Below are positions 1 to 8,782 of a DNA stretch of 64,000 bases, piece after piece; position 1 is the stretch's first letter, and each line of letters begins with the position of its first letter. The DNA comes from Chitinophagales bacterium (lineage in GTDB: Bacteria > Bacteroidota > Bacteroidia > Chitinophagales > LD1), in NCBI GenBank assembly GCA_016787045.1, contig JAEUVA010000012.1, forward strand, positions 124,001 through 188,000. The letters are read 5' to 3'. The notes below the pieces were generated by a model. That model was given only the letters and a program-made list of their open reading frames with translations, ran no database searches and had not been told where the DNA came from. A program made the translations under genes and the position numbers.

Positions 1-1403
1 CAGCCGATATTTCTAACTGGGATGTAGGCAATGCAAAGTTCCCTGATGGTATTAAAAGTTTAGACGATACCATCTCAGCTCGTTTCGTTCGCAAAAACCC
101 AAAGAGCCATTTTACCATGTGGCTGCCCACGCGCTTTAACCTGTTTTTAGATTACAACATAGCTTACGGCTTTGGGCTAAACCTCAACGCCACCATATCA
201 CCCAACATGGCTCCACACCGCAACATGGTGCACCATTTAACCACCATTACTTTTACCCCAAAGTTTGACCATGCGTGGTTTGGACTTTACCTGCCGGTGA
301 GCTATGATGTAATGAACAACGTGAATTGGGGAGCCACTATGCGTTTGGGGCCGCTGATTGTAGGTACACAAGACCTGCTCTGCTTATTTGCTAAAAAGAA
401 TGTATATAATGCTGATGTACACGTGGCCCTAAAAATTCCTATACCACATCACAAAATACGCGATAGAGACAAAGATGGTGTAAGCAACCGCAACGATGAG
501 TGTAAAAAACAACAAGGTCCTTGTATTACCAAAGGTTGCCCCGACCGCGATGGCGATGGAGTGCTTGATGAAAAAGACCGTTGCCCTGATGTACCCGGCA
601 TACCAATGCTGCAAGGATGCCCCGATGCCGATGGCGATGGTGTGGCCGACTATGAAGACAGTTGCATGTATGTTAAAGGGCTCGCCCGTTTCTACGGTTG
701 CCCCGATTCGGATAATGATGGAGTGCCGGATAGAGAAGATGAATGTCCGCTGGATAGTGGTGTGGTAGCACTTAAAGGTTGCCCTGATCGCGATGGCGAT
801 GGAGTGCCAGACCGCATAGACCAATGCCCCGATGTACCCGGTGACCCTGCTCATGCCGGCTGCCCCGATACCGATGCCGATGGATTATATGATAATGAAG
901 ATAAATGTATTCGTGAGGCCGGTCCGCGCGAAAACAACGGCTGCCCATACCCTGACCGCGATGGCGATGGGGTGTTAGATAAAGATGATGAGTGCCCTAC
1001 TGTGTTTGGTGTGGTAGAAAACAAGGGTTGTCCGAAGTTGGAGAAAAAAGAATTGGACATAGTGAAGTACGCCTTTGACAACTTAGAGTTTGAAACCGGA
1101 AAAGACATTATCCGCACCAGTTCATTTGCTTCGCTAAATGCTTTAGCTGAATTGCTCAAACAAAAAGCCAATTATGGTTTGTTGATAGAAGGCCATACCG
1201 ACAATGTGGGTACCGATGAGAAAAACCTAATCCTCTCACAAAAACGCGCTACGGCAGTTAAGAATTACCTGATTAAACGCGGTGTAGATGGTAATAAGTT
1301 AGATGCCTTTGGCTATGGCGAAAGCAAACCCATTGCCACTAATGATACACCGGAAGGTCGCCAACGCAACCGAAGAGTAGAGATGAAGATTACGTTTAAG
1401 TAA
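1..1403 (+). CDS. OmpA-family outer membrane protein with thrombospondin type 3 repeats (5' end cut off)
   Basis: The reading frame is already open at base 3 and runs to TAA at 1401-1403, so the gene starts outside the window. About 466 residues are visible. The first part looks like a membrane beta-barrel. It is followed by a run of calcium-binding TSP3 repeats (DxDGDGVxDxxDxCP pattern, with paired Cys) at roughly nt 460-1030. The C-terminal OmpA domain (nt ~1060-1400) has the peptidoglycan-binding signature around GHTDNVG and ends RQRNRRVEM. By family it anchors the outer membrane to peptidoglycan through the OmpA domain; the TSP3 stalk is a rigid calcium-dependent spacer. ATG at 117 is internal, not the start. 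A strong palindromic terminator follows. Confidence 0.93.
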   Translation, partial: ADISNWDVGNAKFPDGIKSLDDTISARFVRKNPKSHFTMWLPTRFNLFLDYNIAYGFGLNLNATISPNMAPHRNMVHHLTTITFTPKFDHAWFGLYLPVSYDVMNNVNWGATMRLGPLIVGTQDLLCLFAKKNVYNADVHVALKIPIPHHKIRDRDKDGVSNRNDECKKQQGPCITKGCPDRDGDGVLDEKDRCPDVPGIPMLQGCPDADGDGVADYEDSCMYVKGLARFYGCPDSDNDGVPDREDECPLDSGVVALKGCPDRDGDGVPDRIDQCPDVPGDPAHAGCPDTDADGLYDNEDKCIREAGPRENNGCPYPDRDGDGVLDKDDECPTVFGVVENKGCPKLEKKELDIVKYAFDNLEFETGKDIIRTSSFASLNALAELLKQKANYGLLIEGHTDNVGTDEKNLILSQKRATAVKNYLIKRGVDGNKLDAFGYGESKPIATNDTPEGRQRNRRVEMKITFK

Positions 1404-1427
1404 GCAACATCTTTACACACTAGTTTA

Positions 1428-1461
1428 AACCTCGCAGGTTTTAAAACCTGCGAGGTTTTTT
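1428..1461 (+). terminator. Perfect 30-base palindrome followed by T-run
   Basis: A 15+15 base perfect inverted repeat (1428-1457, arms containing CCTCGCAGG) is followed by TTTT. It can act as an intrinsic terminator for the OmpA gene. Almost identical palindromes are, as I recall, common between genes in Bacteroidota, so it may also be a dispersed repeat. Confidence 0.75.
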
Positions 1462-1554
1462 ATTGTCCTTTTTTACCACCATTGCCTGTTGGGGTGCTGA
1501 AAAACTCATGCTGTGTAAGCAGTATACAGATTACTTTGGCACAAAACAAATCTG

Positions 1555-3069
1555 TTGTCAGCTACTATTATTCTTCTTTTTGTGTTGGCCTATTTTGCAG
1601 TACTGTTGGGTATTGCCTTTTATACATCGCGCGGAGCTACAAATGAAACCTTCTTTATTGGTCAGAAAAAAAGCAACTGGCTGTTGGTGGCATACGGCAT
1701 GATTGGCACTTCGCTAAGTGGGGTAACTTTTATGAGCGTACCTGGCGAGGTACACCAAAAGGGGTTTGCATACATGCAAGTGGTTATCGGGTATTTTCTT
1801 GGATACTTAGTAGTAGCTTTTGTACTACTACCACTTTACTATCGCTTAAACCTCACTTCTATTTATACTTATCTAAAAGATAGATTTGGCGAAACCTCTT
1901 ACAAAACCGGAGCTACATTTTTTTTGCTATCGCGTACATTAGGCGCCAGCATTCGCATTTACTTAGTGCTAATAGTATTGCAACATTTTTTGTTAGATGG
2001 ATTGCATATACCTTTTTCAGTTTCAGTGTTTGTGATTATGCTCATGATTTTGCTCTACACGTTTAATGGTGGAGTAAAAACTATTGTATGGACAGACACA
2101 CTGCAAACTACCGGAATGATACTGGCCTTGTTGCTCACCATACTACTCATTGTTGATGGACTAAACATCTCCATCGGTGATTTGATGACACAGGCCAAAA
2201 ATTTGGGATACACTAAAGTGTTTCACACCCAAAACTGGTTGGCCGGAAACTACTTTTTGAAACATATTATTGGTGGCGCATTCATCACTATTACCATGAC
2301 CGGGATGGATCAAGAAATGATGCAAAAAAACATATCGGTACGCACCCTTGGCGAAAGCCAAAAAAACATGTTGCTATTTTCTGCGGTAGCGGTGGTGGTT
2401 AATCTGCTGTTTTTGGTTTTGGGTGCAGCACTCTACATTTTTATGCAGCAAAAACAAATCGCACTCCCTGAAATTAGTGATGAAACTTTTGCCGTAGTTA
2501 CCCTACAGCATCTGCCACCCATAGCCGCACTCATATTTATTATTGGCTTAGTAAGTGCCCTCTTCCCCAGTGCAGATGGTGCACTTACAGCACTCACCTC
2601 CTCGTTTTGTTTAGACATATTGGGCATGAACCTGCGGAACGATTGGAGCGATGAAAAGCGCAGCCGCATTCGCAAAACAGTACATGTGAGTATTACCGTT
2701 CTATTTGTATTGTTGATTTTGTACTACCGGCAAGTTTTAGAAGCATCAGTCATTTCAACCATACTCAAAGTGGCCGGATACACTTATGGGCCATTGCTTG
2801 GGCTATTTGCGTTTGGATTGCTAACAAAGCGAAGCCCCAATGAAAAACTGGTGCCCTGGGTGGGTATTGTGTCTGTGCTATTGTGTGTACTGGTTACTAT
2901 GCCCATTAGCGAAGAGGTGTTGAGCAGCCGATCTCTGCCAGGGTTCATTAGCCAGTACAACCAATGGAGAAAGGGCATATTGAATGGTTATGAAATAGGT
3001 TTAGAACTTTTGATACTAAACGGGTTTCTAACTTTCTCGGGACTGTTTCTAATTTCAAAAAGCAAATAA
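1555..3069 (+). CDS. Sodium:solute symporter (SSS family)
   Basis: Predicted inner-membrane Na+/solute symporter of 504 residues, a normal length for the family. Hydrophobic segments recur along the whole protein (about 13 expected). Near the N-terminus it has the family-like stretch ending in FFIGQKKSNW and a GTSLSGVTF segment close to residues 48-58, where SSS proteins bind sodium. The substrate cannot be told from sequence. The start is TTG at 1555: an in-frame TAA lies at 1516, no ATG occurs between, and the first membrane segment would be lost if the next ATG were used. It may be cotranscribed with the LOG gene 15 bases downstream. Confidence 0.88.
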   Translation: MSATIILLFVLAYFAVLLGIAFYTSRGATNETFFIGQKKSNWLLVAYGMIGTSLSGVTFMSVPGEVHQKGFAYMQVVIGYFLGYLVVAFVLLPLYYRLNLTSIYTYLKDRFGETSYKTGATFFLLSRTLGASIRIYLVLIVLQHFLLDGLHIPFSVSVFVIMLMILLYTFNGGVKTIVWTDTLQTTGMILALLLTILLIVDGLNISIGDLMTQAKNLGYTKVFHTQNWLAGNYFLKHIIGGAFITITMTGMDQEMMQKNISVRTLGESQKNMLLFSAVAVVVNLLFLVLGAALYIFMQQKQIALPEISDETFAVVTLQHLPPIAALIFIIGLVSALFPSADGALTALTSSFCLDILGMNLRNDWSDEKRSRIRKTVHVSITVLFVLLILYYRQVLEASVISTILKVAGYTYGPLLGLFAFGLLTKRSPNEKLVPWVGIVSVLLCVLVTMPISEEVLSSRSLPGFISQYNQWRKGILNGYEIGLELLILNGFLTFSGLFLISKSK

Positions 3070-3084
3070 ATATTAACAATAAAT

Positions 3085-3768
3085 ATGAAGCGTAAAAACT
3101 GGAGCGAACTAAAGGCAGACTCAAGCTGGCGGATGTTCAAAATTATGAGTGAGTTTGTAGATGGTTTTGAAAAAATGGAAAAATACGGCCCCTGTATCTC
3201 CATTTTCGGCAGCGCCAGAACTAAGCCAGATAACAAGTACTACAAAATGGCGGTTACCACCTCAGAGCTATTGGCCAAAGAGGGTTACGGCATTATTACC
3301 GGTGGCGGGCCGGGTATTATGGAGGCCGGTAACAAAGGTGCAAAAAACAGCAAAGGCAGCTCTGTGGGCTTGCATATTGAGTTAGACTTTGAGCAAGACT
3401 GGAACGAATTTATTGATGCCGATAAGCTCCTTATCTTCAAGTACTTTTTTGCCCGCAAAGTCATGTTTATCCGCTATGCACAGGCCTTTGTTTTTATGCC
3501 CGGTGGCTTTGGCACTATGGACGAGGTGTTTGAAACGCTCACGCTGATACAAACCAAAAAAATAGATAAAGTACCGCTCATCTTTATGGGGAAAGAGTAC
3601 TGGCAAGGCATGTTTGAGTGGATAGAAAAAACAATGCTCCAGGAGGAGCACAACATCAACAAAGAAGATTTAAAACTATTTGAAATAACCGATGACCCCA
3701 AGCAAGTGGTAAAAATCATTAACACGTTTTACAAGAAAAAGGAACTCAAGCCCAATTATCGTTTGTAA
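3085..3768 (+). CDS. LOG-family protein (TIGR00730 Rossmann-fold)
   Basis: 227 residues with the LOG/TIGR00730 fold: an N-terminal SIFGSAR strand, a glycine-rich nucleotide segment ITGGGPGIMEAGNKGA, and the active-site motif PGGFGTMDE. LOG proteins are phosphoribohydrolases that split nucleoside 5'-monophosphates (cytokinin-type or AMP); older annotations call them lysine decarboxylases without support. Cytoplasmic. It lies 15 bases after the symporter and 18 bases before the M23 peptidase on the same strand, so the three may share a transcript. The bacterial substrate is not predictable here. Confidence 0.9.
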   Translation: MKRKNWSELKADSSWRMFKIMSEFVDGFEKMEKYGPCISIFGSARTKPDNKYYKMAVTTSELLAKEGYGIITGGGPGIMEAGNKGAKNSKGSSVGLHIELDFEQDWNEFIDADKLLIFKYFFARKVMFIRYAQAFVFMPGGFGTMDEVFETLTLIQTKKIDKVPLIFMGKEYWQGMFEWIEKTMLQEEHNINKEDLKLFEITDDPKQVVKIINTFYKKKELKPNYRL

Positions 3769-3786
3769 TCTTGTAGCGTAGCTTAA

Positions 3787-5604
3787 ATGAACATCACCAA
3801 TCATATTTCTATAAAATCTGTAGTATTCAGTACAAGCATATTTGCCGTAGTTGTGCTGTGCTTTTGGTTTTTTGTATCCGGCAAAACACACTCAGCCATC
3901 AGCACAAATACTGCATTGGCAGTAAGCGATAGTATAATAGAAAGTAAGCAACTGCCTACACCCGTTAGTCTAAAGCAGGCAAAATATTTTGGCGATGTAA
4001 TTGACATAAAAGAGAAAACGATTGTAGGAAATTTCGGTGAGCCGCGCAGAGCGCACTTTCATACCGGGTTAGATTTCCGTACTAATCAAGAAGAAGGCCA
4101 TGCTGTGTTTGCTGCTGCCGATGGATATGTTTCGCGGATAAACGTAAGCGGTACCGGCTATGGCAATGCGCTCTACATTACCCACCCCAACGGTTATGTT
4201 ACCGTGTATGGCCATTTATTAGTTTTTAATGCTACTATACAAAAACGGCTACGCGAAGAGCAATATAAAAAAGAGAGTTTTGCGGTTGACTTTCAGTTAT
4301 CGCCCTCAGAACTAGTAGTAAAAAAAGGAGACACGATCGCACTGAGTGGCAATACGGGTGGCAGTGGCGGACCGCATCTGCATTTTGAGATTCGCGATAC
4401 ACTTGAAAATGTATATAACCCCATGTTGTTTGGCTATGAATTGAAAGATGATTTGAAACCTGTAATTGGTTATGTAAAGTTTTATCCAATGGATTCGCTG
4501 CGCTACCGCTCAGATGGATACAGAGTGCGACCAACTTTGAAAAATGGAGTATATGAATTTAGTACCGGAGTGGTGAAGGTCAACTCAAAAAGTGTGTCTC
4601 TGGCAATAAATGCCTATGATATAATGAATCTGACGGAATCGCACACCGGCATCTATAACCTCACATTGTTTGATGGCGATAAAATGATTTACAATGCCAA
4701 GTTTGATAAATTGAGTTTCCCCGAAAAAAGATATGTGTACACACATATAGATTACCCGATTTTTCAAAACGAAGGCCGCAAGAGTTTTCACAAATGCTTT
4801 GTAGAGCCGGGTAACAAATGTGGTATCTACTCAGACGTGTTTAAGGCAGGTGAAATTGACTTAAGCAATGGCAAGGTACATGAACTTTATACAGAGGTAA
4901 CCGACTTTAATGGCAATGTGGCACAACTAAAAATGAAAATGCAGTATGATGTTACTTCAGTTGTTTTCAAAGCAAAAACCGAAAGCTATACCACACGCTT
5001 TGATGCTGGTACAGCCAATGAATTTTCTACTACAAACTTCAGCATAAAAGCTCCAAGTGGTTACTTGTTTGATAATTTGTTTTTATCCTACAAATACACG
5101 GCTGCAAAAGATTCTACCGCTATATCCGGAGTTCACACCTTTGGCAACACTGAGCAATATTTTTACGACTGGTGTACGGTAACCGTAAAGCCCGAAAACT
5201 TAAAAACAACACTCCAAGACAAAGCAATACTTACCGTTAATGGCAATAGTTTAGGGGGCAAATTTGACAATGGCTTTATTACTGCCCGCACTCGTGATTT
5301 GGGTGCATTTCAAACTAAGTTAGATACTACAGCACCCAAGATTGTTGCACTTAATGTAACTACCGGAAAAAACATGCGTGTGTATAAAAAATTGCTGTTC
5401 AGAATTAGTGATAACCTGAGCGGCATTGCAGATTTTGACACCTACATAGACGGGCAATGGGTAGTAACCGATTACGATGCCAAGAGCAACACACTTACGC
5501 ATACACTGGACCAAAAACTAAAAAATGGTGAACACATTTTTAAAGTAGTGCTAACCGATGAGCGCAAAAACCAATCGCAATTGGAAATAAAGTTTTTGAT
5601 GTAA
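3787..5604 (+). CDS. M23-family metallopeptidase, membrane anchored
   Basis: 605 residues. One N-terminal membrane segment or signal anchor at residues ~12-31. The M23 (LytM) domain at ~75-215 has its zinc ligands intact: His92 and Asp96 in HTGLDF, and His197-x-His199 in PHLHFE. That makes it a likely active glycyl-glycine or peptidoglycan cross-link endopeptidase in the periplasm. The ~390-residue C-terminal part looks all-beta, possibly immunoglobulin-like, and may bind a partner or substrate. It follows the LOG gene by 18 bases. Proteins with this layout are common in Bacteroidota; the exact cell-wall role is unknown. Confidence 0.9.
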   Translation: MNITNHISIKSVVFSTSIFAVVVLCFWFFVSGKTHSAISTNTALAVSDSIIESKQLPTPVSLKQAKYFGDVIDIKEKTIVGNFGEPRRAHFHTGLDFRTNQEEGHAVFAAADGYVSRINVSGTGYGNALYITHPNGYVTVYGHLLVFNATIQKRLREEQYKKESFAVDFQLSPSELVVKKGDTIALSGNTGGSGGPHLHFEIRDTLENVYNPMLFGYELKDDLKPVIGYVKFYPMDSLRYRSDGYRVRPTLKNGVYEFSTGVVKVNSKSVSLAINAYDIMNLTESHTGIYNLTLFDGDKMIYNAKFDKLSFPEKRYVYTHIDYPIFQNEGRKSFHKCFVEPGNKCGIYSDVFKAGEIDLSNGKVHELYTEVTDFNGNVAQLKMKMQYDVTSVVFKAKTESYTTRFDAGTANEFSTTNFSIKAPSGYLFDNLFLSYKYTAAKDSTAISGVHTFGNTEQYFYDWCTVTVKPENLKTTLQDKAILTVNGNSLGGKFDNGFITARTRDLGAFQTKLDTTAPKIVALNVTTGKNMRVYKKLLFRISDNLSGIADFDTYIDGQWVVTDYDAKSNTLTHTLDQKLKNGEHIFKVVLTDERKNQSQLEIKFLM

Positions 5605-5651
5605 TGCACCGAACAAGTACTCTTGCGATGCGTTTTTAAATTCAAAAAAAC

Positions 5652-6104
5652 ATGACCCACTTAAACGAAGGCGACAAAGCACCGGCATTTAGCGCCAAAG
5701 ACCAAAACGGAAAAACAGTTTCGCTCAAAGATTTTACAGGCAAAAAAGTGGTGCTGTACTTTTACCCCGAAGATGATACACCGGTTTGTACCATAGAAGC
5801 TTGCAACTTTAGAGATAACTATGCACAGCTAAAAAAACTGGGCTACGAAATTGTGGGCGTTAGCCCGCAAGGCGAAGAAAGCCACAAAAAATTTGAGCAG
5901 AAGTACAAACTCCCTTTTACCTTGCTGCAAGATGAAAAAATGAACATCATCAATGCCTATGGCGTATGGGGGCCAAAGGTACTTTATGGGCGCAAGTACG
6001 ATGGCATACACCGCTTGACTTTTGTTATCAACGAAAAAGGAATTATAGAAAAGATTGTGCGCAGAGTACTTTCAAAAAAAGCAACGGAGCAAGTGCTAAA
6101 ATAA
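5652..6104 (+). CDS. bcp: Thioredoxin-dependent thiol peroxidase (Bcp/PrxQ)
   Basis: 150-residue peroxiredoxin of the PrxQ/Bcp subfamily. It reduces hydrogen peroxide and organic hydroperoxides using thioredoxin. The active-site stretch DDTPVCTIEAC has the peroxidatic Cys46 and the resolving Cys51, spaced as in PrxQ. The length is normal and the protein cytoplasmic. It stands alone: 47 bases after the M23 gene and converging on sppA with only 9 bases between stops. Confidence 0.95.
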   Translation: MTHLNEGDKAPAFSAKDQNGKTVSLKDFTGKKVVLYFYPEDDTPVCTIEACNFRDNYAQLKKLGYEIVGVSPQGEESHKKFEQKYKLPFTLLQDEKMNIINAYGVWGPKVLYGRKYDGIHRLTFVINEKGIIEKIVRRVLSKKATEQVLK

Positions 6105-6113
6105 TAGCTGCTC

Positions 6114-7859
6114 TTAGTTCAAATCGTACACCATGCGCATTTGTACGCCCTTAGTGTTTTTGAGATACTGCAGTGTTTTGTAAACCACATACTGCTCGCC
6201 CAGTTGCTCTTTCACAAAATTCACTTTTGCATCACCAAAACCCGCAGCTAACTTTTCCGCAAATGATTTCTCTTCCGGATACGCTTTAGTTCTGTATTCC
6301 GTAATGTTAGCTTGTTTAGCAGCATAAGCAATGGCCTCGTCTAAGCCACCCAACTCATCTACCAAACCGTTAGCAATGCCCTGGTTGCCTGTCCACACGT
6401 GGCCCTGTGCAATGGTTTCAATGTACGCTGTATCTTTACCACGGCCTTCAGCTACACGCTGTTTAAACTCGCGGTAGGTGCGCTCTACATTGCGTTGTAT
6501 CACTGCACTCTCTTCGCTATCCAACGGTTTGCTGATGCCCCCCAACACACCATGCTTGGTTACTTCTACTTCATCAATGGTAATACCGAGTTTATCGTTC
6601 AGCATTTTTTTAGCATTTGGCAACAAACCAAAAACCCCAATGGAGCCCGTGATGGTGTTGGGCTGCGCAAAAATACGGCTGGCAGGGGCTGCTATGTAAT
6701 AACCACCGCTGGCTGCTACATCTCCCATACTTACTACTACCGGTTTCTTTTCTTTAGCCAATACAATTTCGCGCCACATTACATCGCTGGCTAATGCGCT
6801 ACCTCCGGGTGAGTTGACGCGAAGCACGATGGCTTTCACTTTTTCATCTTTGCGCAGTTTGGCAATAATCTTGGCAAATTTTTCTCCGCCTATTTCATCG
6901 TCCTTACCTTCACCATCTACTATACTGCCTTCTGCATACACCACGGCAATCTTATTTTCGGGCTCAAGGTTTTTATCTAATGTGGTTACATACTTTGATA
7001 ACTCTACAGCTTTCAAATCTTCTTTTTCTTCTATACCTACTTTCTTTTTCATTTCGCTCACCACCTGGTCGTAGTAGTAAACTTCATCTACCAATTTCAA
7101 CGCTTTGTCTTGCTCCGGTGATTCAGCGGCTAGTGTATTTACAATCAGATTTAACTGCGCAGTATCTATACCTCTGGCTTCTGCAATTTTTGAAAGAAAA
7201 TGCTGATAAACATCGCCATACAAATTTTTCAATTGCTCTCTGTTAGGTTCGCTCATGTTATTGCGCACAAATGGTTCAATAGCGCTCTTAAATGCACCAC
7301 AATGAAAATCCTGCACTTCTATGCCCAATCGGTCAAACATATTTTTGTAGTACATAATTTCGCGGCCAAAGCCCTTTAACTCCATGCCACCGTTGGGATT
7401 CATAAAAATTTTGTCAGCAGCAGTGGCCAGATAGTATGATTTTTGAGAAACCACTTCTCCGTACGCATACACAAATTTTTTGCTTTTCTTAAAGTCTATC
7501 AACGCATCGCGAACGGCCTCTAAGGTGGCGTAACCGTTGTCATTTATTCCCATCACCAAATAAATCCCCTTAATATTCTCATCGGTTTTAGCTTTGGCTA
7601 TACATTCTCTTATTTCAGTAAGCCCTACCGCTTTTTTTGGTGCAAAGTCGCCATTGGTTAACCCGGCAAACGGATCATCTACCGTTTTTTCTGGTATGCC
7701 GTAATTGAGATCCAGTTTAAGTACGGTGTTAGCTTCTACTTTAGCGGGTTTCTCTTTAGATGCCGCTCCGGCTATACCGAGCACTACAAAAAAGCTAATC
7801 ACTATAAACAAAAAAAGGCCGGTAATGGTGGCCAATACAAATTTCAAAAACTGTTTCAT
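6114..7859 (-). CDS. sppA: Signal peptide peptidase SppA, long (67K) type
   Basis: 581 residues with a single N-terminal membrane segment right after the chosen ATG (MKQFLKF...). A 15-residue upstream in-frame extension was rejected because it precedes the membrane anchor. Two tandem S49 domains give the long form. The C-terminal half carries the catalytic serine in GDVAASGGYY; the N-terminal half carries the general-base lysine region around VVSQKSYYLA. SppA digests leftover signal peptides in the membrane and works as a ring-like oligomer. Monocistronic, convergent with bcp. Confidence 0.95.
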   Translation of the reverse strand: MKQFLKFVLATITGLFLFIVISFFVVLGIAGAASKEKPAKVEANTVLKLDLNYGIPEKTVDDPFAGLTNGDFAPKKAVGLTEIRECIAKAKTDENIKGIYLVMGINDNGYATLEAVRDALIDFKKSKKFVYAYGEVVSQKSYYLATAADKIFMNPNGGMELKGFGREIMYYKNMFDRLGIEVQDFHCGAFKSAIEPFVRNNMSEPNREQLKNLYGDVYQHFLSKIAEARGIDTAQLNLIVNTLAAESPEQDKALKLVDEVYYYDQVVSEMKKKVGIEEKEDLKAVELSKYVTTLDKNLEPENKIAVVYAEGSIVDGEGKDDEIGGEKFAKIIAKLRKDEKVKAIVLRVNSPGGSALASDVMWREIVLAKEKKPVVVSMGDVAASGGYYIAAPASRIFAQPNTITGSIGVFGLLPNAKKMLNDKLGITIDEVEVTKHGVLGGISKPLDSEESAVIQRNVERTYREFKQRVAEGRGKDTAYIETIAQGHVWTGNQGIANGLVDELGGLDEAIAYAAKQANITEYRTKAYPEEKSFAEKLAAGFGDAKVNFVKEQLGEQYVVYKTLQYLKNTKGVQMRMVYDLN

Positions 7860-7955
7860 GTTTCTTGTTTGAATGAATGGGTAGTGGTTTTGACGCAAGC
7901 CCAAAAAGAAAATTGTAAACTACGTTATTTTTCTCGGTGGGCACGGCAAGTATAA

Positions 7956-7963
7956 TACTTTTG
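7956..7963 (+). promoter_or_regulatory. -7 promoter box for folK (TACTTTTG)
   Basis: Perfect match to the Bacteroidota -7 box TAnnTTTG. It ends only 4 bases before the folK ATG, so the transcript would be leaderless or nearly so. I see no clear -33 box at the ideal spacing. Confidence 0.5.
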
Positions 7964-7967
7964 TCCA

Positions 7968-8750
7968 ATGAACTTAGCGTACTTGCTGTTGGGTAGCAAT
8001 ATGGGTAAGCGGCTGCAAAACCTAAACAGCGCCTCGCATCTTCTTACCATTAAATGTGGCGAATTAGTTGCAGCATCTCAGGTGTATGAAACTGCGGCTT
8101 GGGGGAATACGCAGCAGGCATCTTTTTTAAATCTGGCCATGAGCATTTACACGCCACTATCTCCGCAAGATTTACTGAGCCAGCTAAAAAAAATTGAGCG
8201 GGATTTAGGCCGAACCGACACCACCAAATGGGGCCCGCGCATTATAGATATAGACATTTTGCTTTATGGCAATAACATCGTGAACATGCCGCAGCTAACC
8301 GTACCCCACCCGCATTTGCACGAGCGCAAATTTGCCTTGTTGCCTTTGGCCGAAATTGCTCCTGATGTTTTGCATCCATTGCTAAATCAAACAATAGCTC
8401 AGTTATTATACCAATGCCAAGATGCCGGTGAAGTAACACCGTACACCTGCCACCCTGAGCAAACAACAGCAAAAAATAGGGTACCAATATTTTCCTACTT
8501 TCGCCCTGCAATGAGTACCGAAAACATCCTGCAAAGGGTTGAAGAATCTTTAGACACCATGAGGCCATACTTGAAAGATGATGGTGGTAATGTGGAGGTG
8601 GTGGAACTAACCGAAGATATGATAGTAAAAGTAAAACTGATAGGCGCCTGCAGCACCTGCCCGCAAAGCTACATGACCATGAAAGCAGGTATTGAGGAAG
8701 CGGTTAAGCGCATGGTACCCGAAGTAAAATCTGTAGTGGCAGTGGCCTAA
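7968..8750 (+). CDS. folK: FolK (HPPK) fused in frame to a NifU-like (Nfu) domain
   Basis: 260 residues in one open frame. Residues 1-~165 are 6-hydroxymethyl-7,8-dihydropterin pyrophosphokinase of the folate pathway, with the HPPK signature WGPRIIDIDILLYG and early LLLGSNMG. Residues 182-260 are an Nfu-type iron-sulfur scaffold domain, with DDGGNVEVVEL and the cluster-binding CSTC. The linker reads like an untranslated spacer: it contains A6 at 8471-8476, a promoter-like TACTTTCG, and ATG at 8511 exactly where a free-standing Nfu protein would begin. One more A in the A6 run would create TAG at once and split it into two genes. Either a true fusion or a frameshift or sequencing error. bioB follows by 32 bases. 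Confidence 0.85.
   Translation: MNLAYLLLGSNMGKRLQNLNSASHLLTIKCGELVAASQVYETAAWGNTQQASFLNLAMSIYTPLSPQDLLSQLKKIERDLGRTDTTKWGPRIIDIDILLYGNNIVNMPQLTVPHPHLHERKFALLPLAEIAPDVLHPLLNQTIAQLLYQCQDAGEVTPYTCHPEQTTAKNRVPIFSYFRPAMSTENILQRVEESLDTMRPYLKDDGGNVEVVELTEDMIVKVKLIGACSTCPQSYMTMKAGIEEAVKRMVPEVKSVVAVA
8496..8503 (+). promoter_or_regulatory. Possible internal -7 box for a separate nfu (TACTTTCG)
   Basis: TACTTTCG lies 7 bases before an in-frame ATG at 8511 that fits the natural start of the Nfu domain. It resembles the boxes before the helicase (20701) and folK (7956). If functional, the Nfu domain can also be made alone and drive the bio genes. Confidence 0.4.
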
Positions 8751-8782
8751 TTTTCGCCAAACAAAAATCTAAATTGTTTTTC

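Noticed and set aside
429..854. Reverse-strand open frame of 141 codons
   Set aside because: It mirrors the repetitive Asp/Gly-rich TSP3 repeats; its Ile/His/Ala-rich product is an artefact of codon bias on the other strand.
1463..1702. Forward open frame of 79 codons overlapping the symporter start
   Set aside because: Overlaps a clear membrane protein in another frame; no promoter or family.
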